Of a DNA stretch of 64,000 nt, positions 17,681 to 26,694 are shown in pieces; the stretch's first letter is position 1; every line of letters starts with the position of its first letter. The position numbers and the translations under genes were made by a program. The stretch comes from Anaeromonas gelatinilytica. Lineage in GTDB: Bacteria; Bacillota; Clostridia; Tissierellales; SIT17. The notes under the pieces were generated by a model, which was not told the origin of the DNA, searched no databases, and saw only the letters and a list, made by a program, of their open reading frames with translations. The stretch is from NCBI RefSeq assembly GCF_016820635.1, contig NZ_WSFU01000119.1, positions 62,001-126,000 on the forward strand, read 5' to 3'.

Positions 17681-19045
17681 TTAAACTTTAATATCTAGTG
17701 ATCCATTTTCTATATAAGATTCTTGATAATTATTTGAAATTATAGTTAAATAATCATTTTCATTTAAATCTTCTAGATCTGAATCTAATACTATCTTTCT
17801 TCTCTTTTGAGAATAAAGATTTCTCTTGTTGTTAGACTGAGAATCTTCACCTACCGATACATTAAATCCTTCTACATTAATTCCCTTAGTTAAAAAAGAT
17901 TCTTTTAATTGATCAATATTATTAACTAATAACTGTTTTACTTCTTGATTTTCTACAGAAATTTTTCCTGTTATATTACCATCTTGAATACTTAATTTAA
18001 TTGATACTTCACCTAATGATTCAGGTTTTAATTTAATCTTTGCTACTTGCATATCTCCCATATCACTGAATGTAATCTTTTCTTTTACCTGATTTATAAT
18101 GTCAAATTCATCAAAAGAATTTGAAGATAATTCAGTAACTTTGTTATTAATTTCTTTATATGGAATATCAAATTTAGATTTTAAATTATTCTCATTATCA
18201 TAAGAATTTATTTCAATAAATTGATTTGATTTTTTTTCCATAATATATTCATCATTATCTACGGAAATATCATTATTACTCTCTTTAGCATCATTTCTTT
18301 TATTAGTGGTATCAAAGTTTTCTTCAGTTATTAATATCTTTTCTCCATCTTCTCTTTCTATTTCTAAAGATTTAGTTTCAATATTTACATTAGAATTTTT
18401 TTTATTTACTTCATCACTAAGTTCATTAATAACAGCCTCTAAATCTTCTAATAACTTTTTATGGTCTATAGTTAAATCAGTATTATCAATGTTTGATATT
18501 CCTGATTTATTGATTATTTCCATTAAGTCCTTTTTAAAGATATCATTATTCATAGATTCTAATTTAACTAATAATTCTTTTATAACTTCTTTTTTTGAAT
18601 CCAAATCAACATTCAACATTTCTTCATTAATATGCTGAATAGTTTCCTCAATATTTGAAAGAGTTTCTATTTCCTCTATACCCATTGCATCTACATCCAT
18701 ATTATTAATTATAGAATTAATTAGATATAAAATTTGATTGTCATTTGTTGATTTAATATCTAAATCTTCACTATCATTTTCTTTAGAATCTATATCTTTA
18801 TCTTTACTAAATTTTTTACTTATAACTTTACTATCTTTTTGTTTAATTTGTTTATTATCATTCTTTTCATTCTTAACCTGATTCTTTTCACTATTATTAG
18901 ATGTTTCGACTTTTTCTTTTTTATCAGATTCTTTTTTTAAGAAAGAGTCAAATTTATCATCTTTTTTATCTACAATATTTTTTTCTTTTGAATTATTAGA
19001 AGATTGACTAATTTGATTAAATACAATCATATCGTTAATTTTCAT
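17681..19045 (-). CDS. fliK: Flagellar hook-length control protein FliK
   Basis: FliK measures the hook and triggers the FlhB switch. The first 330 or so residues are low complexity, rich in Lys, Asp, Glu, Ser and Asn, as is usual. The C-terminal hook-length domain (about 335-420) is clear: [60 protein letters not shown]. Length about 454. The start is set at the ATG beside an AAGGGGGTG ribosome site; spacing is tight and the exact start is unsure. It lies before flgD, as in Bacillus. A second FliK-like C-terminal domain is seen in ylqG. Confidence 0.92.
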   Translation of the reverse strand: MKINDMIVFNQISQSSNNSKEKNIVDKKDDKFDSFLKKESDKKEKVETSNNSEKNQVKNEKNDNKQIKQKDSKVISKKFSKDKDIDSKENDSEDLDIKSTNDNQILYLINSIINNMDVDAMGIEEIETLSNIEETIQHINEEMLNVDLDSKKEVIKELLVKLESMNNDIFKKDLMEIINKSGISNIDNTDLTIDHKKLLEDLEAVINELSDEVNKKNSNVNIETKSLEIEREDGEKILITEENFDTTNKRNDAKESNNDISVDNDEYIMEKKSNQFIEINSYDNENNLKSKFDIPYKEINNKVTELSSNSFDEFDIINQVKEKITFSDMGDMQVAKIKLKPESLGEVSIKLSIQDGNITGKISVENQEVKQLLVNNIDQLKESFLTKGINVEGFNVSVGEDSQSNNKRNLYSQKRRKIVLDSDLEDLNENDYLTIISNNYQESYIENGSLDIKV

Positions 19046-19069
19046 CACCCCCTTTCATTATTATAAAAA

Positions 19070-20221
19070 TCATGATGTTAATTCTTTTGAAATCTGATTA
19101 GCAATATCGGTATCCACATAATTTAGTATTTCAGCCATTTTTGCCTCTGACATACTCCCAATTAAATCAATAGCTAATTCAGGATCATCCTTAAACATTT
19201 TTTCTATTATTGAAGAAACCGCATTGCTACTCATTTTTTGATATATTTTTACTAAATCATTTATTTTTGCATTATATTCCTTTATGTTTTCTATCTCACT
19301 AGCTATCTTAACTGTCTTTGGATCCTTAATGGCATTTAATAACTCTATATTTTTCATTTCAGAAAATAATTCTTCTAAAAATTCTTTATCTTCTATTTGT
19401 GATAATATTTCACTGGATTTCTCAACAGTCAAATTTAAATAAATTATTGCCAGTTGATTATAATTATAATTATCCGTATTCCCAATTTCTTCTATAATAT
19501 CAGCATTATCATTTACTTGATAAATTTCACTTTTACTAATTAATTTTTCATTTTCTAACTCTTTTTCCGTGAGATCAGTATCAATCTTTATTTTTCTATC
19601 ATTTTCTAAATTATTAAATATATAATCATAAATATCATCTTCAAAATAATAAATTAAATCTACAGCTTTATCAATACTTATTATATTAAATATATCGTTA
19701 ACTCTCTCAAAATTTTCGTCATTATAATATTGTAATATTAAATTTTTAGCGACTAGCAAATCCATTCCTTCAATCTTTTTTACATCTTCCAAAAGCTCAT
19801 TTTCCTTTGTTGAAACAATTTCATCATATACAGATATCAATAAATTTTTTCTAAGTTCAATATCTCTTATTTTTGTTAAAACCTCTTCAGTTTTATCTGA
19901 AGATAATTTATTCATTTGTTTAATTATTTGATGATATAATTCTTCGTCATCTTCTTTTATTATGTACAATTTATCTGCTGCGGCATCTGAATCCATAAAA
20001 CTATAATATTCGGCTATATATAGTATTTTATCGTTTAATTCTTTATTAGTAGGGTATTGATTAAAATAATCCCCAACCTTGCCAGGCATATTTCTTAAAT
20101 ATTTATTAGCTTCAATTTTAAATCCATTACTAGTATTATAAAGTATTGTTAATATAGATAATGGTATTAAAACAAAAACTATAATAATTATCAATATTAC
20201 TTTTAATTTTTCATTTTTCAT
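19070..20221 (-). CDS. MotE-like (YlxF) membrane-anchored flagellar protein, unusually long
   Basis: This gene occupies the ylxF/motE position between fliJ and fliK. An N-terminal membrane helix (about 7-28) follows a short basic start, so the rest is probably outside the membrane. The C-terminal 60 residues (IYQKMSSNAVSSIIEKMFKD, DPELAIDLIGSMSEAKMAEI) match the MgtE-N-like fold typical of MotE. At 383 residues it is about twice the family length I know, and the additional part shows two weaker segments of the same pattern. The ATG at 20221 after GGGTGATG is preferred to one at 20233, which overlaps the fliJ stop. Function is not established in Gram-positives. Confidence 0.75.
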   Translation of the reverse strand: MKNEKLKVILIIIIVFVLIPLSILTILYNTSNGFKIEANKYLRNMPGKVGDYFNQYPTNKELNDKILYIAEYYSFMDSDAAADKLYIIKEDDEELYHQIIKQMNKLSSDKTEEVLTKIRDIELRKNLLISVYDEIVSTKENELLEDVKKIEGMDLLVAKNLILQYYNDENFERVNDIFNIISIDKAVDLIYYFEDDIYDYIFNNLENDRKIKIDTDLTEKELENEKLISKSEIYQVNDNADIIEEIGNTDNYNYNQLAIIYLNLTVEKSSEILSQIEDKEFLEELFSEMKNIELLNAIKDPKTVKIASEIENIKEYNAKINDLVKIYQKMSSNAVSSIIEKMFKDDPELAIDLIGSMSEAKMAEILNYVDTDIANQISKELTS

Positions 20222-20232
20222 ATCATCACCCA

Positions 20233-20670
20233 TTAATTATTACTATTTATATATGTGACTATTTCATCTACTACAATTTCTTCTTTCTTTTTTTCATATT
20301 CTAAATATCTATTATAATCTTTTTCCTTTAATTTCTGAAATATTTTCTTATCTTTTGATGCCTCAATTAACTCCTCTTTAGCTGACTCTACCTTAACTTC
20401 TGCATTTTTAACATGTTCTTTTTGTTTTTTTATTTGATATTTAATTTGATCTATATATTGATTATAAAGCTTTAAATCTTTAATTCTACCAGACATACTT
20501 AAATTATTCTTTTCGTTCTCTATTTTTTTCTTTAATTTATTGTAATCAATCAATACGTTTTCTGCATTTCTCAATATTTGTTTTGCATCATTATATTTAG
20601 ATACCATTTCTGTCTCTGTTGATGCTTTGAAATTTAAAACATTTTGTAACCTGAAATCATAATTTCCCAT
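20233..20670 (-). CDS. fliJ: Flagellar export protein FliJ
   Basis: FliJ is the stalk-like coiled-coil protein of the export ATPase, comparable to the gamma subunit of F1. The 145 residues are almost wholly helical and charged. The family opening YDFRLQNVLNFKASTETEM is visible, followed by long heptad-like stretches (KKKIENEKNNLSMSGRIKDL and later segments). It starts with ATG after GAGGGGG, 13 bases after the fliI stop. Sequence conservation is low in this family, so position between fliI and the MotE-like gene is important support. Confidence 0.9.
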   Translation of the reverse strand: MGNYDFRLQNVLNFKASTETEMVSKYNDAKQILRNAENVLIDYNKLKKKIENEKNNLSMSGRIKDLKLYNQYIDQIKYQIKKQKEHVKNAEVKVESAKEELIEASKDKKIFQKLKEKDYNRYLEYEKKKEEIVVDEIVTYINSNN

Positions 20671-20683
20671 TTAATCCCCCTCT

Positions 20684-21994
20684 TTAATTACTAATTATAC
20701 TGTTCATTGAATTTACTACATCTTTAAAAGAATAATTTTCCATTACATTTTGAGTTAAAAAATTATTTATATTATCATTTAATTTAATTGCTCTATCAAT
20801 TTTAGCATTAGAACCCTTTTTATATGCTCCTATATTGATTAAATCTTCCGAAGTCTTATATGTAGATAAAATATCCTTTATTTCGTTTGCACAATTTTTA
20901 TGAGAATCATCCACTATATTAGGCATAACACGACTTATACTTGATAAAACATCAATAGCCGGATAATGATTTTTATTAGCTAAATCTCGTGATAAAACTA
21001 TATGCCCATCTAAAATACCTCTCACAGTATCAGTAATAGGTTCATTCATATCATCTCCATCAACTAATACAGTATACAATGCAGTAATCGTTCCTTTATC
21101 TGAATTTCCAGATCGTTCTAACAATCTTGGAAGTACCGAAAAAACAGAAGGAGTAAATCCTCTAGTAACCGGCGGTTCACCTATAGCTAAACCTACCTCT
21201 CTTTGAGCCATTGCAAATCTAGTCAAAGAATCCATTAAAAGCATTACATCTTCATTATTATCTCTAAAATATTCAGCTATAGCTGTTGTTAATAAAGCTC
21301 CCTTCATCCTTACTAGAGCCGGTTGATCTGAAGTAGCTACAACAATAATTGACTTCTTCAAACCTTCTTCTTTCAAATCATTTTCAATAAATTCCCTTAC
21401 CTCTCTACCTCTTTCTCCAATTAACCCTATCACATTAACATCCGCTAAAGCATTTCTAGCTATCATTCCCATAAGAGTACTTTTACCAACTCCACTTCCT
21501 GAAAATATACCAATCCTCTGACCTTTACCACAAGTTAACATCCCATCAATAGCTTTTATTCCCAATGGTAATACATCTTTTATCTTTTGTCTTTCTAATG
21601 GATTTGGAGGTAAGTTAGATACGGGATACTTAGAATTAACTTTTATAGGTCCTTTTCCGTCTATTGGATTACCCATACCATCTAATATTCTTCCTACAAG
21701 TTCGTATCCAACATTTACTCTTAATGTATCCCCTGTAGCTACAACAATACTTCCTGGACCAATACCTTCCATCTCTCCAAGTGGCATTAATAAAATTTTA
21801 TCTTCTTTAAAACCTACGACTTCAGACATAATAGGATCTTTAGAATTATATGGATATATATAACATAATTCGCCTATTTTAGATAATGGTCCATTAGATT
21901 CAATAGTGAGTCCTGTTACTTTAGTAACTACACCTCTATATTTTATAAATTCAATATTATCAATTTCATCTATATATTTTTTAAAATTTATCAT
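20684..21994 (-). CDS. fliI: Flagellum-specific ATPase FliI
   Basis: FliI is the cytoplasmic hexameric ATPase of the export apparatus, related to F1 beta subunit. The Walker A motif is FSGSGVGKSTL (about 165-175), the catalytic region includes GLIGERGREVREFIE, Walker B is DVMLLMDSLTRFAMAQREVG, and GEPPVTRGFTPSVFSVLPRL is a hallmark stretch. Length 436. The start ATG has only a modest GAGTGA ribosome site located in the fliH stop region, suggesting translational coupling to fliH. Confidence 0.97.
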   Translation of the reverse strand: MINFKKYIDEIDNIEFIKYRGVVTKVTGLTIESNGPLSKIGELCYIYPYNSKDPIMSEVVGFKEDKILLMPLGEMEGIGPGSIVVATGDTLRVNVGYELVGRILDGMGNPIDGKGPIKVNSKYPVSNLPPNPLERQKIKDVLPLGIKAIDGMLTCGKGQRIGIFSGSGVGKSTLMGMIARNALADVNVIGLIGERGREVREFIENDLKEEGLKKSIIVVATSDQPALVRMKGALLTTAIAEYFRDNNEDVMLLMDSLTRFAMAQREVGLAIGEPPVTRGFTPSVFSVLPRLLERSGNSDKGTITALYTVLVDGDDMNEPITDTVRGILDGHIVLSRDLANKNHYPAIDVLSSISRVMPNIVDDSHKNCANEIKDILSTYKTSEDLINIGAYKKGSNAKIDRAIKLNDNINNFLTQNVMENYSFKDVVNSMNSIISN

Positions 21995-22001
21995 AATAAA
22001 A

Positions 22002-22757
22002 TCACTCGCTATTTAATAAGTCTTCTAAAAATTTTTCTAATTCTTCTATCTGAGTATTAATACTTACATCAACACTTCCTTTAGGTGTCTCAATTATTAT
22101 TCCACCTTTATCTAAAGCTTTATCTATAACTACATCTATTTTTTCTATAGAACTAATCATTACACTAATTTTATCTTTATACATTTCCAAGAAATCATAA
22201 TCATATTTAGAAACTTTAATAGTAAGTTTTGAAGGATTATTTAAATCATCTAAACCTTTTTGAATTATAGACAATATGATTTCTTTATCTTCGTCATATA
22301 ATCTATTAATAATCTTTTTACATGATTTCATAACAACTGTAATAATATCTTTTTCTAATTTGTCAATTATTTCTTTTTTACTATTTATATTATTTTCTTT
22401 TATTTTTACAGCTTCATCAATTAAACTTGTTGATTCAGATTTCCCTTCTTCATATCCTTCCTCATAACCCCTTTTATACCCTTCCTCATAACCTTTATCT
22501 CTATATTCATCTATGATTTCATCTTTTTTACTATGAGTCTTAATCAGAATATTTTCTGATTCTTCTTTTGCATTATTAATGATTTTTTCTGCTTTCTCAT
22601 TAGCTTTTTTAATAATTTTTTCTGCTTTCTCGTTAGCATCATCTAATATTTGATTTTCTAACGAATCCTTCTTTAAACTCATATCTTTTTTTAAATCTTT
22701 TTTTTCAGTATTTTCAATCACAAGAGAAGATTTTATAATTCTAGACAATAACTTCAT
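22002..22757 (-). CDS. fliH: Flagellar export ATPase regulator FliH
   Basis: FliH holds FliI dimers and links them to the C-ring. The 251-residue product is rich in Glu and Lys. It includes a Gly/Tyr/Glu repeat (YRDKGYEEGYKRGYEEGYEE), the GxxxG-type stretch typical of FliH. The N-terminal third carries near-identical tandem pieces (EKAEKIIKKANEKAEKIINN). The C-terminal domain resembles the V/F-ATPase E/delta subunit. The start chosen is the ATG at 22757 in GGGGAGGAGATG, overlapping the fliG stop by 17 bases; a start at 22796 would lie deeper inside fliG. Confidence 0.92.
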   Translation of the reverse strand: MKLLSRIIKSSLVIENTEKKDLKKDMSLKKDSLENQILDDANEKAEKIIKKANEKAEKIINNAKEESENILIKTHSKKDEIIDEYRDKGYEEGYKRGYEEGYEEGKSESTSLIDEAVKIKENNINSKKEIIDKLEKDIITVVMKSCKKIINRLYDEDKEIILSIIQKGLDDLNNPSKLTIKVSKYDYDFLEMYKDKISVMISSIEKIDVVIDKALDKGGIIIETPKGSVDVSINTQIEELEKFLEDLLNSE

Positions 22758-23748
22758 CTCCTCCCCTTGGCGTAACAATTTCTCCAGAATCTTCAAGTTT
22801 TCTAATTACATTAACTATATTTTGTTGTGATTCTTCTATATCTTTTAATCTTACAGGTCCCATAAACTCCATATCTTCTTCTATAATCTCTACTAATCTC
22901 TTAGACATATTAGTAAATATAACTTCTTTAACTTCCTCACTAGCACCCTTTAAAGCAATAGACCACTGACTATTATCAATTTCTCTAATAAATCTTTGAA
23001 TTGATTTACTATCTAATGTAACAATATCTTCAAATACAAACATTCTTTTTCTAATTTCCTCTGACAATTCAGCATCTTCTAATTCTAATTCTTCCATAAT
23101 ATTTTTTTCTGTACCTCTATCTACAGAATTTAGAATTGTAACAATAGATTCAATTCCACCCGCTGAAGTATAGTCTTGATTAACCATAGTAGAAAATTTA
23201 TCTTCTAAAATTCTCTCTACTTCTTTAATTATTTCTGGAGATGTTCTATCCATCTCTGCAATTCTTTTTGCAACTTCAGCCTGCTTTTCATTACTTAAAC
23301 TAGATAAAATTTGTCCAGATTGATTTGGAGATAAGTAAGAAAGTACTAATGCTATAGTTTGTGGATGTTCATTTTGTATATAATTTAATAATTGATTTGG
23401 ATCAGCTTTTCTAATAAACTCAAAAGGCCTAACCTGTAAAGAAGTAGTCAACTTACTTATTATACTAGAAGCTTTCTGTCCTCCTAAAGCTCGTTCTAAT
23501 ACATCTTTAGCATAATTTATTCCACCCTCTGATATATATTCTTGAGCTAAGCACATTTGATAAAAATCTTCTATTATTTTATCCTTATCCTCTGGAGAAA
23601 CTTTTCTCATATTTGCTATTTCCAAAGTTAATTCTTCGATTTCTTCTTCGTTCAAATGTTTGAAAATTTCAGCTGACTTCTCTGGCCCTAAGGTTATTAA
23701 TAATATTGCCGATTTCTCTTTTCCAGTTAAATATTGTTTTTTACTCAT
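22741..23748 (-). CDS. fliG: Flagellar motor switch protein FliG
   Basis: FliG is the rotor ring protein that meets the stator. The 335 residues open MSKKQYLTGKEKSAILLITL. The N-terminal domain binds FliF. The middle domain carries the family motif EHPQTIALVLSYLSPNQSG (the EHPQ motif). The C-terminal torque helix includes the conserved charged residues MFVFEDIVTLDSKSIQRFIR. The start ATG follows GGGGTG; a longer frame opening MRNRGDS begins inside the end of fliF and overlaps the ribosome site. Confidence 0.97.
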   Translation of the reverse strand: MSKKQYLTGKEKSAILLITLGPEKSAEIFKHLNEEEIEELTLEIANMRKVSPEDKDKIIEDFYQMCLAQEYISEGGINYAKDVLERALGGQKASSIISKLTTSLQVRPFEFIRKADPNQLLNYIQNEHPQTIALVLSYLSPNQSGQILSSLSNEKQAEVAKRIAEMDRTSPEIIKEVERILEDKFSTMVNQDYTSAGGIESIVTILNSVDRGTEKNIMEELELEDAELSEEIRKRMFVFEDIVTLDSKSIQRFIREIDNSQWSIALKGASEEVKEVIFTNMSKRLVEIIEEDMEFMGPVRLKDIEESQQNIVNVIRKLEDSGEIVTPRGGDEVIV

Positions 23749-23758
23749 ACTATCACCC

Positions 23759-25285
23759 CTATTCCTCATTAAGCCAACTTCTGAGAAGTTGAGCTACAGC
23801 ATCAGGTTTCTTCTGAACAAAGTCGTCTATTTTTGATTTGTATTGAGATTTTTCAGTTTCAAAATCTATATCTTCTATATATTCATCTTGATCATATTCA
23901 TCTACTAATAACTCATCTTCTTCCTCATTAGATTTTCTCCTTCTATATACAATAACACCTGCTCCTCCAAGTAAAGCAACTGCTATTAAAATATATGCCC
24001 ACAATGGTATTCCAGATGATTCCTCAGCATCTACATCAGAATCACTATCATCAATAGAATTGAAATCACCAGTGCTAACAATTACTTCTTCCGTATTTAT
24101 ACCTGTTGATGCATGTATTAAATCTTCTATTTCTCCTCTCATGTCATCTGTAAGTTCTCCATCAATCGCTTCATTATTAATTAAAATACCTACAGTTACA
24201 GACTCAATTCCTCCTGGAGCTTTTTTAATTTCTCTATTAATTTCATTCAATTCATAATTAATAACTTCACTAGCTTTATCATATTTAGATACATTTCCGT
24301 CTTCTGTTGCGTAATCTGTAGTATCTTCAGTATTTGGTTCAGTACCTACAACAGAACCATCAGCTCCATTTATCGTATGTTCTTCTATTTTTTCCATACT
24401 TCGAACTAATCCTTCAGTAGAATCTTCTAATGGTGGTGTAAATTCTACTATATTAGTTATTTCACTATCGAAATTCATATCTACACTTGCTCTAACATCA
24501 ACATTGCCTAACCCAAATAGGTTCTCCAAAAATTTTTTAATGCTATTATTTAGTTTACTTTCAAAGCCTTGTTTCACAGATAATTGATCTGTTAAATCAT
24601 ATTCTCCCATATCCCTTTCATCGTCTCCATAGGATCTTCCAGTATCATCAATTACATTTACATTTTCTTTTTCCATATTTTTAAAGGAACTAGATACTAA
24701 AGTCTTGATTGCCACCACTTTGTCATTCTTTAAAGATGAATCTCCATCCAATGTTACAAAAACTGAAGATGTAGCCACCTCATCATCATTCATAAAGGCA
24801 GTATCTTCAGGCATATCAACTATAACATTTGCCTCAGCAATGCCTTCAATTTGAGATATAGTAGCCGCTAATTGACTTTCATCTGCATATCTTACTCTTT
24901 CCTTTTTTTCATATTCTGTCATAGTCCAGTCACTTTCATTTAATGCATCTAATACACTATATCCTTCTTTAGGTAGACCTTCAGAAGCTAATTCAAGCAT
25001 TGCTTTGTTTTTATATTCTTTAGAAACTAGTATAGTAGTCTCACTTTCTCCAAATTTCCAATCTACTTCCATTTCATCTAATCTTTCAGTTATTGTTCCT
25101 GCATCTTTCATTGGTAAATCTTTATATAAAATAACATATTCAGTTTTAGTAAAAGTATAAATCAATCCGGTCAAAACTACGAGTATCAGAAAAATACCTA
25201 CAATTAATCTGATTTTTTTCTTCTTTTCTAACTCTTTCCAAAATCCTAATAACTGTTCCTTAGCCTTTTCAATTGTTTCAACCAA
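23759..25285 (-). CDS. fliF: Flagellar MS-ring protein FliF
   Basis: FliF is the membrane ring on which the motor is built. It has an N-terminal membrane helix at about 27-47, secretin-like ring-building motifs (YKDLPMKDAGTITERLDEME, then ASEGLPKEGYSVLDALNES), a long extracellular domain with an acidic loop, and a second membrane helix at about 428-448. The last 30 residues (IDDFVQKKPDAVAQLLRSWL) form the FliG-binding tail. Length 508. The start is TTG after GGGGTGAG. Confidence 0.96.
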   Translation of the reverse strand: MVETIEKAKEQLLGFWKELEKKKKIRLIVGIFLILVVLTGLIYTFTKTEYVILYKDLPMKDAGTITERLDEMEVDWKFGESETTILVSKEYKNKAMLELASEGLPKEGYSVLDALNESDWTMTEYEKKERVRYADESQLAATISQIEGIAEANVIVDMPEDTAFMNDDEVATSSVFVTLDGDSSLKNDKVVAIKTLVSSSFKNMEKENVNVIDDTGRSYGDDERDMGEYDLTDQLSVKQGFESKLNNSIKKFLENLFGLGNVDVRASVDMNFDSEITNIVEFTPPLEDSTEGLVRSMEKIEEHTINGADGSVVGTEPNTEDTTDYATEDGNVSKYDKASEVINYELNEINREIKKAPGGIESVTVGILINNEAIDGELTDDMRGEIEDLIHASTGINTEEVIVSTGDFNSIDDSDSDVDAEESSGIPLWAYILIAVALLGGAGVIVYRRRKSNEEEDELLVDEYDQDEYIEDIDFETEKSQYKSKIDDFVQKKPDAVAQLLRSWLNEE

Positions 25286-25311
25286 TTAAACTCACCCCAT
25301 CCTTGCTGTAT

Positions 25312-25602
25312 CTATATTTGCATTCTCATAATTTCTTTATATGCATCCATTACTTTATTTCTTATATTTAGGGTTAATTGCAAGGCTAAATCAGCTTTTT
25401 CACTAGCTATAACTGCACTATGTATATTATCAACTTCACCAACTGCTAACATATTTTTTAAATATTCACTCTGCTTTTGTAAAGAATTTACATTACTTAA
25501 TGCATTATTTAAAAATTCTCCAAAATCAGTTGTTTTTTCTTTGTTTATATTTTTAACTTGTTCATTAGTATTTAATAAATTTGATAATCCTTGTATTTCC
25601 AA
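25312..25602 (-). CDS. fliE: Flagellar hook-basal body protein FliE
   Basis: FliE joins the MS ring to the rod. The 96-residue sequence shows the family pattern: an N-terminal variable stretch, then FGEFLNNALSNVNSLQKQSE, then the conserved HSAVIASEKADLALQLTLNI and RNKVMDAYKEIMRMQI. Length is normal. It follows flgC by 15 bases with a GGGGG-type ribosome site and precedes fliF. The flgB-flgC-fliE order is the usual start of the Gram-positive motility operon. Confidence 0.95.
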   Translation of the reverse strand: MEIQGLSNLLNTNEQVKNINKEKTTDFGEFLNNALSNVNSLQKQSEYLKNMLAVGEVDNIHSAVIASEKADLALQLTLNIRNKVMDAYKEIMRMQI

Positions 25603-25617
25603 TTTAATCCCCCTTAA

Positions 25618-26055
25618 TTATTTACCAATTTCTAATGCTTTTGTAAACATTGATTTAGATGAATTTAGTGATGTTATGTTTGCTTCATATCCTCTAGCGG
25701 CTGATATCATGTCCACCATTTCCTTAACCACATCTACATTTGGCATTTCTACATATCCATCTTCATTTGCATCTGGATGTCCTGGTTCATATACTTGTTT
25801 AAATTCAGTTTTATCATTAACAATGCCGCTAATCTTTACCCCTGATGATTTATTATAAGAATTTAAAGTACCATTTAATACTGAAGAAAAATTAGGCTTT
25901 TTCTCTTCAAATGTAACCATCTTTCTTCTATAAGGAGTACCACTACTAGTTCTTGTGGTATTTGCATTTGAAATATTTTCTGAAATAACATCCATTCTGG
26001 TTCTCTCTGCCGTCATACCTGTAGCACTTATATTTATTGAATCAAACAACCCCAT
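25618..26055 (-). CDS. flgC: Flagellar proximal rod protein FlgC
   Basis: FlgC is a rod protein. The first residues MGLFDSINISATGMTAERTR and the following MDVISENISNANTTRT match the rod/hook N-terminal coiled coil, and the C-terminus (MPNVDVVKEMVDMISAARGY) is equally typical. The length of about 145 residues is normal. The ATG at 26055 is preferred because family members begin there and GGGAG lies at a reasonable distance; a TTG two codons earlier at 26061 directly abuts the flgB stop and cannot be excluded. Confidence 0.94.
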   Translation of the reverse strand: MGLFDSINISATGMTAERTRMDVISENISNANTTRTSSGTPYRRKMVTFEEKKPNFSSVLNGTLNSYNKSSGVKISGIVNDKTEFKQVYEPGHPDANEDGYVEMPNVDVVKEMVDMISAARGYEANITSLNSSKSMFTKALEIGK

Positions 26056-26061
26056 TTCCAA

Positions 26062-26469
26062 TTATCTCCCTTCATTTATAATACTTTTAAGTTTTTTAAA
26101 TTCACCAGATACTTGTCTAATGACTCCATTGTACATCATACTGTTTTTAGCTAACTCTGCCATTTCTACATCTATATTCACATTATTCCCATCTTTTTTA
26201 GTAGAATAAGACTCATCTTTTACAACCTGTATATCGCCATTTTTATTCTGTCCTATAACTTCTATATGTTTAGGATCTGTAGTGTTTACCTTTAACTTAT
26301 TATTAATTTCTAACTCTGTTTTAAGGTTATCTTCAAATAATACTTTTGTCTTTTTGTAACCTGGAGTATTAACATTAGATATATTATTATTTATTGCTTC
26401 ATTTCTTTCCCAAAGTCCATCTAAAGCTCTACCCATAAAATCTATATTACTAAAAGAATTATTTAACAA
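26062..26469 (-). CDS. flgB: Flagellar proximal rod protein FlgB
   Basis: FlgB is a rod protein and the first gene of the motility operon. The product opens LLNNSFSNIDFMGRALDGLW when read from the TTG codon, followed by NERNEAINNNISNVNTPGYK, the family N-terminal motif, and ends with VRQVSGEF-like rod tail sequence. I place the start at TTG 26469, eight bases after GGAGGTG; a longer frame starting at 26484 would overlap that ribosome site. About 135 residues. A terminator upstream isolates it from hslU. Confidence 0.93.
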   Translation of the reverse strand: MLNNSFSNIDFMGRALDGLWERNEAINNNISNVNTPGYKKTKVLFEDNLKTELEINNKLKVNTTDPKHIEVIGQNKNGDIQVVKDESYSTKKDGNNVNIDVEMAELAKNSMMYNGVIRQVSGEFKKLKSIINEGR

Positions 26470-26531
26470 TTTCCACACCTCCAATTATTTAATTAACTAA
26501 ATATTCTGTTAGGAAATAAAAGTAACAATTT

Positions 26532-26549
26532 ATACAAGAAATCTTGTAT
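26532..26549. other. Inverted repeat in the flgB leader
   Basis: A perfect palindromic repeat of eight-base arms, ATACAAGA and TCTTGTAT, separated by two bases. It lies about 60 bases before the flgB start, between the candidate promoter and the ribosome site. It has no T run after it in the operon direction and no gene beside it on the plus strand. A protein-binding operator or a leader hairpin are both possible. I do not recognise the motif. Confidence 0.55.
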
Positions 26550-26599
26550 TTTTTATATTATTAATCTTTTCTACAATAATACTATAAAATCCTTTTTTT

Positions 26600-26626
26600 T
26601 TCGAGGCATTTTGAAAGAAACTTTTA
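26600..26626 (-). promoter_or_regulatory. Candidate sigma-D (sigma-28) promoter of the flagellar operon
   Basis: On the minus strand TAAA is followed 15 bases later by GCCTCGAA. The Gram-positive flagellar sigma-D consensus is TAAA, a 15-base spacer, then GCCGATAA, so the first box and spacing fit and the second box matches five of eight bases. It lies about 130 bases before flgB. No good sigma-A promoter was seen in the same interval. Confidence is low because the second box is imperfect. Confidence 0.35.
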
Positions 26627-26665
26627 ATTGGTAATTTTGACCTATATAATTAACAATTATTTTTT

Positions 26666-26692
26666 AAAAAAACTAGTCATGAATGACTAGTT
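26666..26692 (-). terminator. Intrinsic terminator after hslU
   Basis: A perfect hairpin with arms AAACTAGTCAT and ATGACTAGTTT around a two-base centre, followed on the minus strand by a run of T residues (TTTTTTT region). It lies just beyond the hslU stop. It ends the comM-dprA-topA-hslV-hslU unit and shows that the flagellar operon needs its own promoter. Confidence 0.85.
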
Positions 26693-26694
26693 TT

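Noticed and set aside
22441-22640. Near-repeats in fliH as a possible frameshift or repeat expansion
   Set aside because: The GYEEGYKRGYEEG pattern and EKAEKI pairs are common features of FliH proteins and need no special explanation.
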